DNA of 37,067 bases from DATGXB01 sp035298905 (lineage in GTDB: Bacteria; Cyanobacteriota; Cyanobacteriia; Cyanobacteriales; Nostocaceae), in the NCBI GenBank assembly GCA_035298905.1, contig DATGXQ010000630.1, forward strand, positions 1 to 37,067, given 5' to 3'. Every line of letters starts with the position of its first letter. Within the stretch, counting starts at the first letter, position 1. Shown here piece after piece: positions 30,862-37,067 of the stretch. The translations under genes and the position numbers were made by a program. The notes beneath the pieces were generated by a model, which saw only the letters and a program-made list of their open reading frames with translations, searched no databases and had not been told where the DNA came from.

Positions 30862-31947
30862 ATGCTGTATGTTGCTGCTCTTGGCTTTACTGTGACTAGA
30901 CTAAAAAAACCGCAAAATCTAATTGAGAAAATACCCGGACAGGTATATCTGTGGTTAGCTATCTTGATTTTTGGCGCGTCTAGTGCTGTCACCCGGAAAT
31001 TAACAGAAATTGGAGCGCAACATTTAGTAGGCGATCGCAACCCCATTTCTTTGTGTAATGTATTATTTGTCGGTAATCTCTGTGCTTTGCTGGTGCTGAC
31101 ACTCATCTACTGGCGACAATGGAATCAGCCTAACTTGCAGCGAATATCAAAACGGGACTGGTTAGTTCTCACAGCAGTTACCATCTTATCAGGTGCGTTA
31201 GCTCCCGCTTTTATTTTTCAAGCATTAGCACTAACTAATGTTAACAATATTGTTTTAATTAGTCGCTTAGAACCACCTTTAACCTTAGCCTTATCAGCTT
31301 GGTGGTTGCAAGAAAGGGTAACACGTTGGGAATTTATTGGTGCATTTGTGGCTTTTTTAGGCATTGTTCTCAGCGTCGTTTTACAAACACCAACCCAAAA
31401 CATAATGAAAATGGGAAATTTCAGTATAGGTGTGGGAGAAATTCTCACAGCTATAGCATCTATAGCCATAGCAATATCCACAATTATTAGTAAACGTTAT
31501 ATTTTTCATATTCCTATCGGCATTTATAGCATTTATCGCAATATTTTAGGAACAGCAATATTTTTCTTTGTGGCTTTAATACTCTATGGAAATGCTCACT
31601 TTATGGATGTATTCTCACCTTTCCTCTGGAAATGGATGTTAATTTATAGTGCTGTAATTGTAGTTTTAGGACAAATATTTTGGCTCAGAGGTTTCAATAG
31701 TTCCCCTGTATCTACAGTTTCCTTAGCCAGTTCCTTTACTCCCGTAGTTAGTATTTTGGCAGCTTATTTAATTTTAGGTGAAATCCCTACCCAAGCTCAA
31801 TATATTGGTGGTATTTTAGTCTTATTAGGTATATTTTTGAGCCAAATCAGTAATATAAATAAAGCACGTAAAAATAAAGATTCTCGGATAACTCCTACTC
31901 AAATTCAACAACAATCAGAGGCAGAAATGGGTTTTAAGGGTTTTTAA
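30862..31947 (+). CDS. EamA/DMT-family transporter
   Basis: The 361-residue drug/metabolite transporter superfamily member has ten predicted membrane helices in two EamA halves. Seen are LWLAILIFGASSAVTRKLTE at the first helix, ILSGALAPAFIFQALALTNV, the first-half end RLEPPLTLALSAWWLQERVT, and the second-half signature SSPVSTVSLASSFTPVVSIL followed by AAYLILGEIPT. The substrate is unknown; family members export amino acids, metabolites or drugs. Start is ATG 30862, or possibly GTG 30892 (TRLKKPQN), which would remove ten residues that look less conserved. A polar C-terminal tail (about 335-361) is cytoplasmic. Confidence 0.9.
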   Translation: MLYVAALGFTVTRLKKPQNLIEKIPGQVYLWLAILIFGASSAVTRKLTEIGAQHLVGDRNPISLCNVLFVGNLCALLVLTLIYWRQWNQPNLQRISKRDWLVLTAVTILSGALAPAFIFQALALTNVNNIVLISRLEPPLTLALSAWWLQERVTRWEFIGAFVAFLGIVLSVVLQTPTQNIMKMGNFSIGVGEILTAIASIAIAISTIISKRYIFHIPIGIYSIYRNILGTAIFFFVALILYGNAHFMDVFSPFLWKWMLIYSAVIVVLGQIFWLRGFNSSPVSTVSLASSFTPVVSILAAYLILGEIPTQAQYIGGILVLLGIFLSQISNINKARKNKDSRITPTQIQQQSEAEMGFKGF

Positions 31948-32270
31948 AAGCAGACCGTTAAACCAAGAAATTGGCTAATAAGTACCCAAGCAAAATTAAT
32001 TGCACATATTAACTAAAAACAGAACTGTCTGTATTTCTTACCTGTTCCCTGTTCCCTGTTCCCTGTTCCCTGTTCCCTCTCCTAACTATGAAATTTATTT
32101 TGCACGACTACTTATAAAAAGTAGATAGACTTACATCAAGCTATAGCTACAATTAATCATTATAATTGTAGTTTCCTGTAACTCTGATTGATTTCCGTTT
32201 AACCTAACCTACAACTAACCAAATTAAGCTACAATGCAAGCAGAGTAAGCATTTCCTATATAAAAAACTC
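31948..32270. repeat. intergenic region with TTCCCTG array inside a MITE-like element
   Basis: Between the EamA and ccdA genes. A heptamer array (32041-32079) lies inside an inverted-repeat element at 31978-32115. The remainder is AT-rich ccdA upstream DNA with no gene. Confidence 0.7.
31978..32115. mobile_element. MITE-like element of a second family, with heptamer core
   Basis: Ends ATAAGTACCCAAGCAAAATT and the inverted ATAAGTAGTCGTGCAAAATA (read from the right end) share ATAAGTA and GCAAAAT. Between them lie five or more TTCCCTG heptamers. It has no coding capacity and differs in its ends from the TATAGCAATCC family. Confidence 0.6.
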
Positions 32271-33011
32271 ATGCTGGAGACTCTGCAAACCCAAATTTAT
32301 CAACTCGAACAATTCGCCAACAGCGTAGTTTCGCAACAGCTAACCCATCTCACGATCTTTAGTGTGGGTATCATCTTTACTGCTGGCTTGCTAACTAGCC
32401 TTACGCCATGTATGCTGTCAATGTTGCCGATTACGGTGGGCTATATTGGTGGTTATGAAGCAAAAAGTCGCTTTCAAGCTGCGGCACAGTCAACTTGGTT
32501 TGCATTGGGACTAGCTACCACCCTGGCGGTCATGGGAATTATTGCAGCTTTGGTTGGTAAAGTTTATGGTCAAATAGGGTTTGGTTTACCAATTATTGTC
32601 AGCATTTTAGCTATTATCATGGGGCTAAATTTACTCGAAGCCCTGCCGCTACAATTTCCCGCTTGGGGTGATACAAATTGGATTCCCCAAAATTTACCTT
32701 TAGGTGTGCGTTCTTATTCTATTGGATTAACTTTTGGTTTAGTTGCTTCTCCTTGTAGTACCCCAGTTTTAGCTAGTTTATTGGGTTGGGTTGCTAATAC
32801 CCAAGATTTAATTTTAGGTGCAGCTTTATTACTTTCTTACACCGCCGGACATGTCGCACCATTAATTTTAGCAGGTACGTTTACTGCGACAATTAAAAAA
32901 CTGCTAGAGTTGCGTCGCTGGTCTAGTTGGATTAATCCTGTTAGCGGTGCGCTGTTGGTAGGATTTGGTGTATTCTCTTTACTTTCTCGCATTCCTCTTG
33001 GTAATTTCTAG
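32271..33011 (+). CDS. ccdA: CcdA-type thiol:disulfide electron transporter
   Basis: CcdA carries reducing equivalents across the membrane to keep apocytochrome c haem-binding cysteines reduced (System II c-type cytochrome assembly). The 246 residues have six hydrophobic helices with the two conserved cysteine motifs LTSLTPCMLSMLPITVGYIG (near 38-57) and LVASPCSTPVLASLLGW (near 161-177). The membrane arrangement and length match cyanobacterial CcdA. The ccs1 gene starts 2 bases after this stop, so the pair is one operon. The MITE-like heptamer element lies upstream. Confidence 0.95.
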   Translation: MLETLQTQIYQLEQFANSVVSQQLTHLTIFSVGIIFTAGLLTSLTPCMLSMLPITVGYIGGYEAKSRFQAAAQSTWFALGLATTLAVMGIIAALVGKVYGQIGFGLPIIVSILAIIMGLNLLEALPLQFPAWGDTNWIPQNLPLGVRSYSIGLTFGLVASPCSTPVLASLLGWVANTQDLILGAALLLSYTAGHVAPLILAGTFTATIKKLLELRRWSSWINPVSGALLVGFGVFSLLSRIPLGNF

Positions 33012-33013
33012 GC

Positions 33014-34390
33014 ATGACTTTAGACAATACTACACCTACAGAAGTCAGTTGGTTATCAACTATTGGGCGCTTTTTCCGTAAGGAATTTTTATCGGTTCTG
33101 ACAGATTTAAGATTAGCAATTGTGTTGTTGCTAGTAATTGCTGTATTTAGTATTTCTGGTACAGTAATTGAACAAGGTCAAACTCCGGCATTTTACCAAG
33201 CTAATTACCCAGAACATCCGGCTTTATTTGGTTTTCTCACTTGGAAGGTGATTCAAGTTGTAGGGTTAGACCATGTTTATAGAACTTGGTGGTTTTTGAG
33301 TTTATTAGTTTTATTTGGTACGAGTTTAACTGCTTGTACTTTTACTCGGCAATTACCAGCCCTCAAAGCAGCACGTCGTTGGCAATATTACGAAGAACCG
33401 CGACAATTTCAAAAATTAGCTTTAAGTGCAGAAGTAAATAGTGTTTCCTTGGCATCATTAACGCCAATTTTACAAAAGCAGAATTATAAAATCTTTCAAG
33501 AAAAAGATGGTATTCTCTACGCGAGAAAGGGAATAATTGGTCGTATTGGTCCGATTATTGTCCATATTGGTATTGTGGCCATTCTCTTAGGAGGAATTTG
33601 GGGAGCGATGACGGGATTTGTCGCTCAGGAAATGGTCGCTAGTGGTAATACTTTTCAGGTCAAAAATATTATTGACGCTGGCCCTTGGACATCAACAGAT
33701 GTGCTAAAAGATTGGGCAGTGCGAGTTAATCGTTTTTGGATTGATTATACACCAACTGGAGGAATTGATCAGTTTTATTCAGATTTATCTGTGGTGAATA
33801 ATGAAGGTAAGGAAGTTGACCATGAGCAGATTTATGTGAATAAACCTCTGCGTTATCATGGTGTAACTTTTTATCAAACTGATTGGGGAATTTCGGGAAT
33901 TAGGTTTAAATTTAATAATAGTCCGGTGTTTCAAATCCCGATGGCTTTATTAGATACGAAAGGGAAGGGAAGAATTTGGGGAACATGGATTCCCACTAAA
34001 CCTGATATGAGTGCTGGTGTCTCTTTATTAGCCAAAGATTTGCAAGGAATGGTGTTAATTTATGATGACCAAGGGAAGTTAATTAATACTGTCCGTGCGG
34101 GAATGTCTACCCAAATCAATGGTGTAAATTTGAAAATTATTGATGTGGTGGGTAGCACAGGTTTACAAATTAAGTATGATCCTGGTATTCCCATTGTTTA
34201 TATTGGCTTTGCGTTGCTGATGCTGGGTGTAGTCATGAGTTATTTTTCCCATTCCCAAATCTGGGCTTTACAAAATGGCGATCGCCTTTACATTGGTGCC
34301 AAAACCAACCGCGCACAAGTAGCCTTTGAACAAGAGATTTTAGGCGTGCTTAATCAGTTGAGTTTAAACGCAGAATCACCCAAAGGTTAA
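33014..34390 (+). CDS. ccs1: cytochrome c biogenesis protein Ccs1 (ResB family)
   Basis: Ccs1 (ResB) works with CcsA to deliver haem and attach it to apocytochrome c on the lumenal or periplasmic side. The 458 residues show three N-terminal helices (LRLAIVLLLVIAVFSISGTV; VYRTWWFLSLLVLFGTSLTA; RIGPIIVHIGIVAILLGGIW), a large soluble domain (about 200-395), and a final helix IVYIGFALLMLGVVMSYFSH. ResB marks such as EQGQ near residue 53, and a His in each of the third and fourth membrane segments, are present. The partner gene ccsA is not in this window. Translationally linked to ccdA. Confidence 0.95.
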   Translation: MTLDNTTPTEVSWLSTIGRFFRKEFLSVLTDLRLAIVLLLVIAVFSISGTVIEQGQTPAFYQANYPEHPALFGFLTWKVIQVVGLDHVYRTWWFLSLLVLFGTSLTACTFTRQLPALKAARRWQYYEEPRQFQKLALSAEVNSVSLASLTPILQKQNYKIFQEKDGILYARKGIIGRIGPIIVHIGIVAILLGGIWGAMTGFVAQEMVASGNTFQVKNIIDAGPWTSTDVLKDWAVRVNRFWIDYTPTGGIDQFYSDLSVVNNEGKEVDHEQIYVNKPLRYHGVTFYQTDWGISGIRFKFNNSPVFQIPMALLDTKGKGRIWGTWIPTKPDMSAGVSLLAKDLQGMVLIYDDQGKLINTVRAGMSTQINGVNLKIIDVVGSTGLQIKYDPGIPIVYIGFALLMLGVVMSYFSHSQIWALQNGDRLYIGAKTNRAQVAFEQEILGVLNQLSLNAESPKG

Positions 34391-34455
34391 CGCAAAGGTT
34401 CGCGGAGGAATACTCTGTGTCCCTCTGCGCTTTCCTCTGTGTCCCTCTGCGTTTT
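34389..34455 (+). terminator. possible bidirectional terminator between ccs1 and queF with direct repeats
   Basis: AACGCAAAGG (34389-34398) can pair with CCTCTGCGTT (34444-34453) with one mismatch, and CGCGGAGG (34401-34408) with CCTCTGCG (34422-34429). The segment CTCTGTGTCCCTCTGCG occurs twice in tandem. A short T run follows at 34452-34455, overlapping the queF stop. Confidence 0.4.
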
Positions 34456-34864
34456 ATTTCTGATGTTTGACTTCAATTACTGTATGCACATTTCCACGAG
34501 GGCTAAAATCGGCTTTGACGGTAATTTCTAAAGGATCGCAAGCTGCTACTACATCATCTAAAATCTGGTTGGCTGTTTCTTCGTGAGAAATATAGCGATC
34601 GCGGTAACTATTAATATATAGTTTTAATGCCTTTAACTCTACTACCTTCTCATCAGGTATATAGTTAATATGAATCGTCGCAAAATCAGGATAACCAGAA
34701 AACGGACATTTACACGTAAATTCTGGCAATGTAATATCAATATTGTAACGTCTACCTATCCGGGGGTTAGGAAAAGTTATTAACTGTCCTTCCGCAATAT
34801 TCCGTTCCCCATACTTTAAATCTTCGTTGGTGACGGTTGCTGTTTCTGGTGAGGAATTAGTCAT
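34454..34864 (-). CDS. queF: NADPH-dependent 7-cyano-7-deazaguanine reductase
   Basis: QueF reduces preQ0 to preQ1 in queuosine biosynthesis for tRNA wobble modification. The 136 residues are the short, single-domain (YkvM-type) form. Visible are the catalytic Cys in FTCKCPFSGYPDFATIHINY (Cys53, CPF), the signature VELKALKLYINSYRDRYISH with Glu and Lys, and VKADFSPRGNVHTVIEV near the end. It is a cytosolic T-fold enzyme. No preQ1 riboswitch was recognised in the 64 bases before the start. Convergent with ccs1. Confidence 0.97.
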   Translation of the reverse strand: MTNSSPETATVTNEDLKYGERNIAEGQLITFPNPRIGRRYNIDITLPEFTCKCPFSGYPDFATIHINYIPDEKVVELKALKLYINSYRDRYISHEETANQILDDVVAACDPLEITVKADFSPRGNVHTVIEVKHQK

Positions 34865-34928
34865 AATTATATAGATGCAGAAATCAAACTATAAATAACT
34901 TAACATTCCTCACTCACCACTTGACTAA

Positions 34929-35330
34929 TTACTCACCACCATTTTCCCAATCTGGACAACTCTCATCATCCCAGCCGTGAGGATGGATACCACAAACTAA
35001 CAAGTTACCACCATAAACTTGGCCATGATAGTTGCGACAACCAACACAAGCAGCATTTTGTTCTGGCGTTGCTTCTACTGGATAAGGAAAACCGGGGTCT
35101 ACATCTGTCACCACATCTTCTAGTTCCCAGTAAGCTTCTAAAATTGGTTCGGCTAGTTCTTGTAAATACTGATCAACTTCCAGAGCAATTGTAGCTTGTA
35201 CTTGTTCAGTAATTTCTTCTGTTAGCTCAAAAAAAGCATCTACCATGTCACCTATTCCTACGAAGAAGCTTTCCACCTCTTCAGCCACGGTTTCGACTAT
35301 GTTCATTAAATCTTTTTGCCACTGCTCCAT
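34929..35330 (-). CDS. conserved small protein with Cys-rich C-terminus
   Basis: The 133 residues start at ATG 35330 (MEQWQKDLMNIVETVAEEVE). A longer frame from 35408 adds Ser/Thr-rich sequence unlike the rest. Residues 1-90 are strongly acidic amphipathic helices. The C-terminus (about 95-133) carries CVGCRNYHGQVYGG, LLVCGIHPHGWDDESCPDWE, that is, four Cys and two or three His in a CxxC-x(n)-C-x(n)-C pattern that could hold zinc or an iron-sulfur cluster. I know similar sequences in cyanobacteria but no function. No signal peptide. Confidence 0.7.
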   Translation of the reverse strand: MEQWQKDLMNIVETVAEEVESFFVGIGDMVDAFFELTEEITEQVQATIALEVDQYLQELAEPILEAYWELEDVVTDVDPGFPYPVEATPEQNAACVGCRNYHGQVYGGNLLVCGIHPHGWDDESCPDWENGGE

Positions 35331-35467
35331 AAACTCAACGCCCTTAATAGCGGTAAACAGGACGCTAGTTGTTATCTGGCTGGAAGTGCTAGAACATACA
35401 ACAGGCAATGCACCTAAAACCAGTTTCTTGTAGCGTCATCTACACAATAACAACTGTTAGTGACTTT

Positions 35468-35851
35468 TTACTCATCACGTTGCAGTCGTTTTAACTCTTC
35501 TTGCAGTTCTAACACTTGTTGGCGCAGCTGGTCTACATTTTCAGATTTCCCCTCTTTCACAGTTGGCACTTCATCTTCCTCAATAATTTCGATGCGGCGA
35601 GGTTCTGAAGGTGCTGTTTTTTCGGGCGTTGTATTAGGCGGTTGGGGCTGTTGGGCTTGCCTCATTGTATCTTCGACAAAGCGCCGAGCTTCTTCTGTCG
35701 TCATTTCGCCCCTTGCCACCATTTCATCTGCCAGTTTTTGGACTTGCGATCGCAGTTCGGCTAGTTTCCCCCCTGCTTTCTCACCAGCATAAGCAGCCAG
35801 ACCGATACCAAGGTAAAAAGCTTTTTGAACAATATCTCCAAAACCAGGCAT
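35468..35851 (-). CDS. phasin-like conserved protein
   Basis: The 127 residues show an N-terminal helical region (GDIVQKAFYLGIGLAAYAGE, then KLAELRSQVQKLADEMVARG and MTTEEARRFVEDTMRQA) of the phasin/poly-granule type found widely in cyanobacteria. A Pro/Thr/Glu-rich linker (about 66-98) and a C-terminal coiled coil (NVDQLRQQVLELQEELKRLQ) follow. Phasins coat polymer granules, but this subgroup may instead be a general helical scaffold. The start is ATG 35851, with an AGGAG about 15 bases upstream. The SRP RNA gene lies just upstream on the same strand, so the two may share a transcript. Confidence 0.75.
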   Translation of the reverse strand: MPGFGDIVQKAFYLGIGLAAYAGEKAGGKLAELRSQVQKLADEMVARGEMTTEEARRFVEDTMRQAQQPQPPNTTPEKTAPSEPRRIEIIEEDEVPTVKEGKSENVDQLRQQVLELQEELKRLQRDE

Positions 35852-35878
35852 GGAAGTCGAGCGCTCCTAAAATGGGGC

Positions 35879-35972
35879 GACCCGGAGACTACGCCTACTC
35901 CAAGCATCCCTTATTGCTGCTACCTTCCGGTCCTGACAAGGTTTGGGCGTTGCAGTCGCATAGATCCAGGTC
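35879..35972 (-). ncRNA. ffs: signal recognition particle RNA, small bacterial type (4.5S-like)
   Basis: On the minus strand the sequence contains the universal SRP domain IV core: GTCAGGACCGGAAGGTAGCAGC (written in parts, TTGTCAGGACCGGAAGG then TAGCAGC), which is the Ffh-binding internal loop and GGAA tetraloop. The ends pair: GACCTGGA (5', from 35972) with TCCGGGTC (3', to 35879), including one G-T. This gives about 94 bases of hairpin RNA, with ends estimated from pairing only. It binds Ffh to target membrane proteins. It is 27 bases upstream of the phasin-like gene on the same strand, with no T run between. Confidence 0.9.
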
Positions 35973-36009
35973 TTCTAGAATCATAACACTAAAATTTAAA
36001 AATTGTGAG

Positions 36010-36276
36010 CTATTCCATCACAATTTTCCACTCATAAAGTTGATAATTGACACAACCGTTCTGTATCAAGGGGTCTGAGGCTATTATCGCTTGTGCTTCT
36101 GCCATCGATGCAGCTTCAAACACCATCATTCCCCCGCCCATTTTGGCCCAATAGCCTGTTTTGGCTTTGTGTCCTTGGGCAATTAACTGCTGTACATAAG
36201 CTTTATGGGCTGGTATATGTTGGTCAAAGGTGGATTTATCAACTTTTCCTTCTTCAATCTTGACAAACCAGGGCAT
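36010..36276 (-). CDS. YciI-like protein
   Basis: The 88 residues belong to the YciI/YCII family (ferredoxin-like dimer, possibly a small enzyme with a His-Asp site). Visible are MPWFVKIEEGKVDKSTFDQH, HKAYVQQLIAQGHKAKTGYW, GGGMMVFEAASMAEAQAIIA and SDPLIQNGCVNYQLYEWKIV; the DP pair and the His of the AHKAYV segment are the conserved polar positions. A longer frame starts at TTG 36297, but those residues come from the AAAATTC heptamer array, so ATG 36276 is used. The reaction is unknown. Adjacent to ffs on the same strand but not in an obvious operon with it. Confidence 0.88.
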   Translation of the reverse strand: MPWFVKIEEGKVDKSTFDQHIPAHKAYVQQLIAQGHKAKTGYWAKMGGGMMVFEAASMAEAQAIIASDPLIQNGCVNYQLYEWKIVME

Positions 36277-36282
36277 AGTCAG

Positions 36283-36314
36283 AAATTCAAAATTCAAAAT
36301 TCAAAATTCAAAAT
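36283..36314. repeat. AAAATTC heptamer array before the YciI-like gene
   Basis: About four and a half copies of the 7-base unit end seven bases before the start codon at 36276 (minus strand), leaving no Shine-Dalgarno. Same unit as at 2067-2097. Confidence 0.9.
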
Positions 36315-36439
36315 TAATTGTAGCGGTAAGCGTAATTTTTTTGTGCTATTCTACTACTAGATCCACTCAATGCTAATTAGACAAAATTAATTCAACAGTC
36401 AAATTTTGTATACAATTTTAGTAATAAAATTCGATTGTG

Positions 36440-36569
36440 TAGTTTTGTTGCCAATCTGAAATATCGACAACTTTTGAATTTTGAATTGTCCGATGAGTAG
36501 TTTTGTTGCTAATCTGAAATATTGACAGTTTTTGAATTTTGAATTTTGAATTTTGAATTGTCCGATGAG
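36440..36569 (+). repeat. tandem duplication in the leader of the 2H gene
   Basis: Unit 1 is 36440-36497 (58 bases) and unit 2 is 36498-36569 (72 bases). Both start TAGTTTTGTTGC and end TTGTCCGATGAG. Unit 2 differs by a few substitutions and by having four TTTTGAA heptamers where unit 1 has two, which accounts for the 14-base difference. Each unit ends in ATGAG; the second is the real start, and the first opens a short frame that stops after 10 codons. Confidence 0.9.
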
Positions 36570-37067
36570 TCTCTATTTTATTGCCCTCCTGCCACCACAA
36601 GCGATCCAAGAACAAATTAACGAAATTAAACAACATTTTGCCGATAAATATGCTAGTCGTACTGCGCTCAAATCGCCGCCACATATTACTTTACAACCGC
36701 CTTTTGAATGGGAAGATGGGGAAATATCCTTTGTAGAAACTTGTCTAAAAACATTTGTCCCTCAGCAGCAACCACTACCAATTACACTCAATGGTTTTGC
36801 GGCTTTTCCTCCCCGTGTTATCTATATCAATGTGGTGAAAACTCCAGAAATTCTGACCTTACAAGCTAACTTAAAGGCTGATTTAGAAACTAACTTGGAA
36901 ATAGTAGATAAATCTGCTAAAAATCGCCCGTATTCGCCTCATCTAACAGTAGCATTTCGAGATTTGACCAAGCAGAATTTTCGAGCTGCTTGGCCAGAAT
37001 TTGAGCATCGTCAGTTATACTTTGAATTTACAGCCACTCATTTAACATTATTACAGCATGATGGTAG
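36565..37067 (+). CDS. 2'-5' RNA ligase family / 2H phosphoesterase, partial
   Basis: The gene runs off the right edge; 167 residues are visible without a stop. The start MSLYFIALLPPQAIQEQINE and the two H-x-T-x motifs, HITL at His40 and HLTV at His126, mark the 2H phosphoesterase superfamily, which acts on 2',3'-cyclic phosphates or 2'-5' links in RNA. The spacing (86 residues) fits the LigT-like group. The ATG at 36565 is preceded by a duplicated leader with heptamers, so an upstream ATG copy (36493) exists but only opens a 10-codon frame. The substrate is unknown. Confidence 0.88.
   Translation, partial: MSLYFIALLPPQAIQEQINEIKQHFADKYASRTALKSPPHITLQPPFEWEDGEISFVETCLKTFVPQQQPLPITLNGFAAFPPRVIYINVVKTPEILTLQANLKADLETNLEIVDKSAKNRPYSPHLTVAFRDLTKQNFRAAWPEFEHRQLYFEFTATHLTLLQHDG

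Noticed and set aside
35460..35792. 110-codon plus-strand frame rich in Ser and Cys
   Set aside because: It is antisense to the phasin-like gene and has the low-complexity composition typical of a shadow frame.
35665..36078. 137-codon plus-strand frame
   Set aside because: It covers the antisense of the SRP RNA and the phasin-like gene; the SRP core explains the sequence.
36418..36684. 88-codon minus-strand frame at the right end
   Set aside because: It contains translated heptamers (TIQNSKFKIQK) and lies antisense to the clear 2H phosphoesterase gene.

Overview
The window is chromosomal DNA from a filamentous, probably heterocyst-forming cyanobacterium of the Nostoc/Anabaena group. The support is the form IB RuBisCO operon in the order rbcL-rbcX-rbcS, many HIP1 octamers (GCGATCGC), System II cytochrome c biogenesis genes (ccdA-ccs1), period-7 tandem repeats (TTCCCTG and AAAATTC types) between genes, and moderately AT-rich DNA. 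No tRNA, rRNA, CRISPR array or complete insertion sequence was seen.

Layout. 0-1.3 kb: a GxxExxY-family gene whose 3' end runs into a diverged direct-repeat block. 1.3-3.4 kb, minus strand: panB (pantothenate synthesis) and a periplasmic beta-propeller protein, separated by a cluster of short repeats. 3.4-6.5 kb: a long rbcL leader with an NtcA/BifA-type site, then rbcL-rbcX-rbcS and a strong terminator. 6.6-10.9 kb is an AT-rich accessory segment. It holds a decayed toxin-antitoxin pair, a type II restriction-modification system (methyltransferase on the plus strand, converging on a regulator plus putative endonuclease operon), a small unknown gene, a small gene killed by a stop codon, and copies of a MITE-like element. 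10.9-13.6 kb: a PhnD-like binding lipoprotein paired with a membrane histidine kinase. 14-16.6 kb: a peroxiredoxin-like protein, an SGNH hydrolase, cutA and msrB. 16.9-20 kb: two secreted TPR paralogues and a glycosyltransferase-TPR protein. 20.2-24.8 kb: a 1523-residue protein with fourteen WD40 repeats fused to a membrane-inserted KAP-type P-loop NTPase. 25-30.7 kb: a GAF histidine kinase, a DM13 lipoprotein with a kinase/response-regulator pair, a DUF4079-like membrane protein and an unknown secreted protein. 30.8-37 kb: an EamA transporter, ccdA-ccs1, queF, a Cys-rich small protein, a phasin-like protein, the SRP RNA gene (ffs), a YciI-like protein, and a 2H phosphoesterase cut by the window end.

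How it fits together. The backbone is housekeeping (carbon fixation, pantothenate, cytochrome c, queuosine, protein targeting, methionine repair). Regulatory and accessory modules sit between these blocks, many of them beside repeats. The strongest candidates for unusual biology are the WD40-KAP NTPase, the PhnD-kinase pair with no transporter or response regulator nearby, and the segment downstream of rbcS that combines an apparently intact R-M system with a doubly broken toxin-antitoxin locus. Several small structural oddities also stand out: a five-member MITE-like family, heptamer arrays that touch start codons, and a tandemly duplicated leader in front of the last gene.
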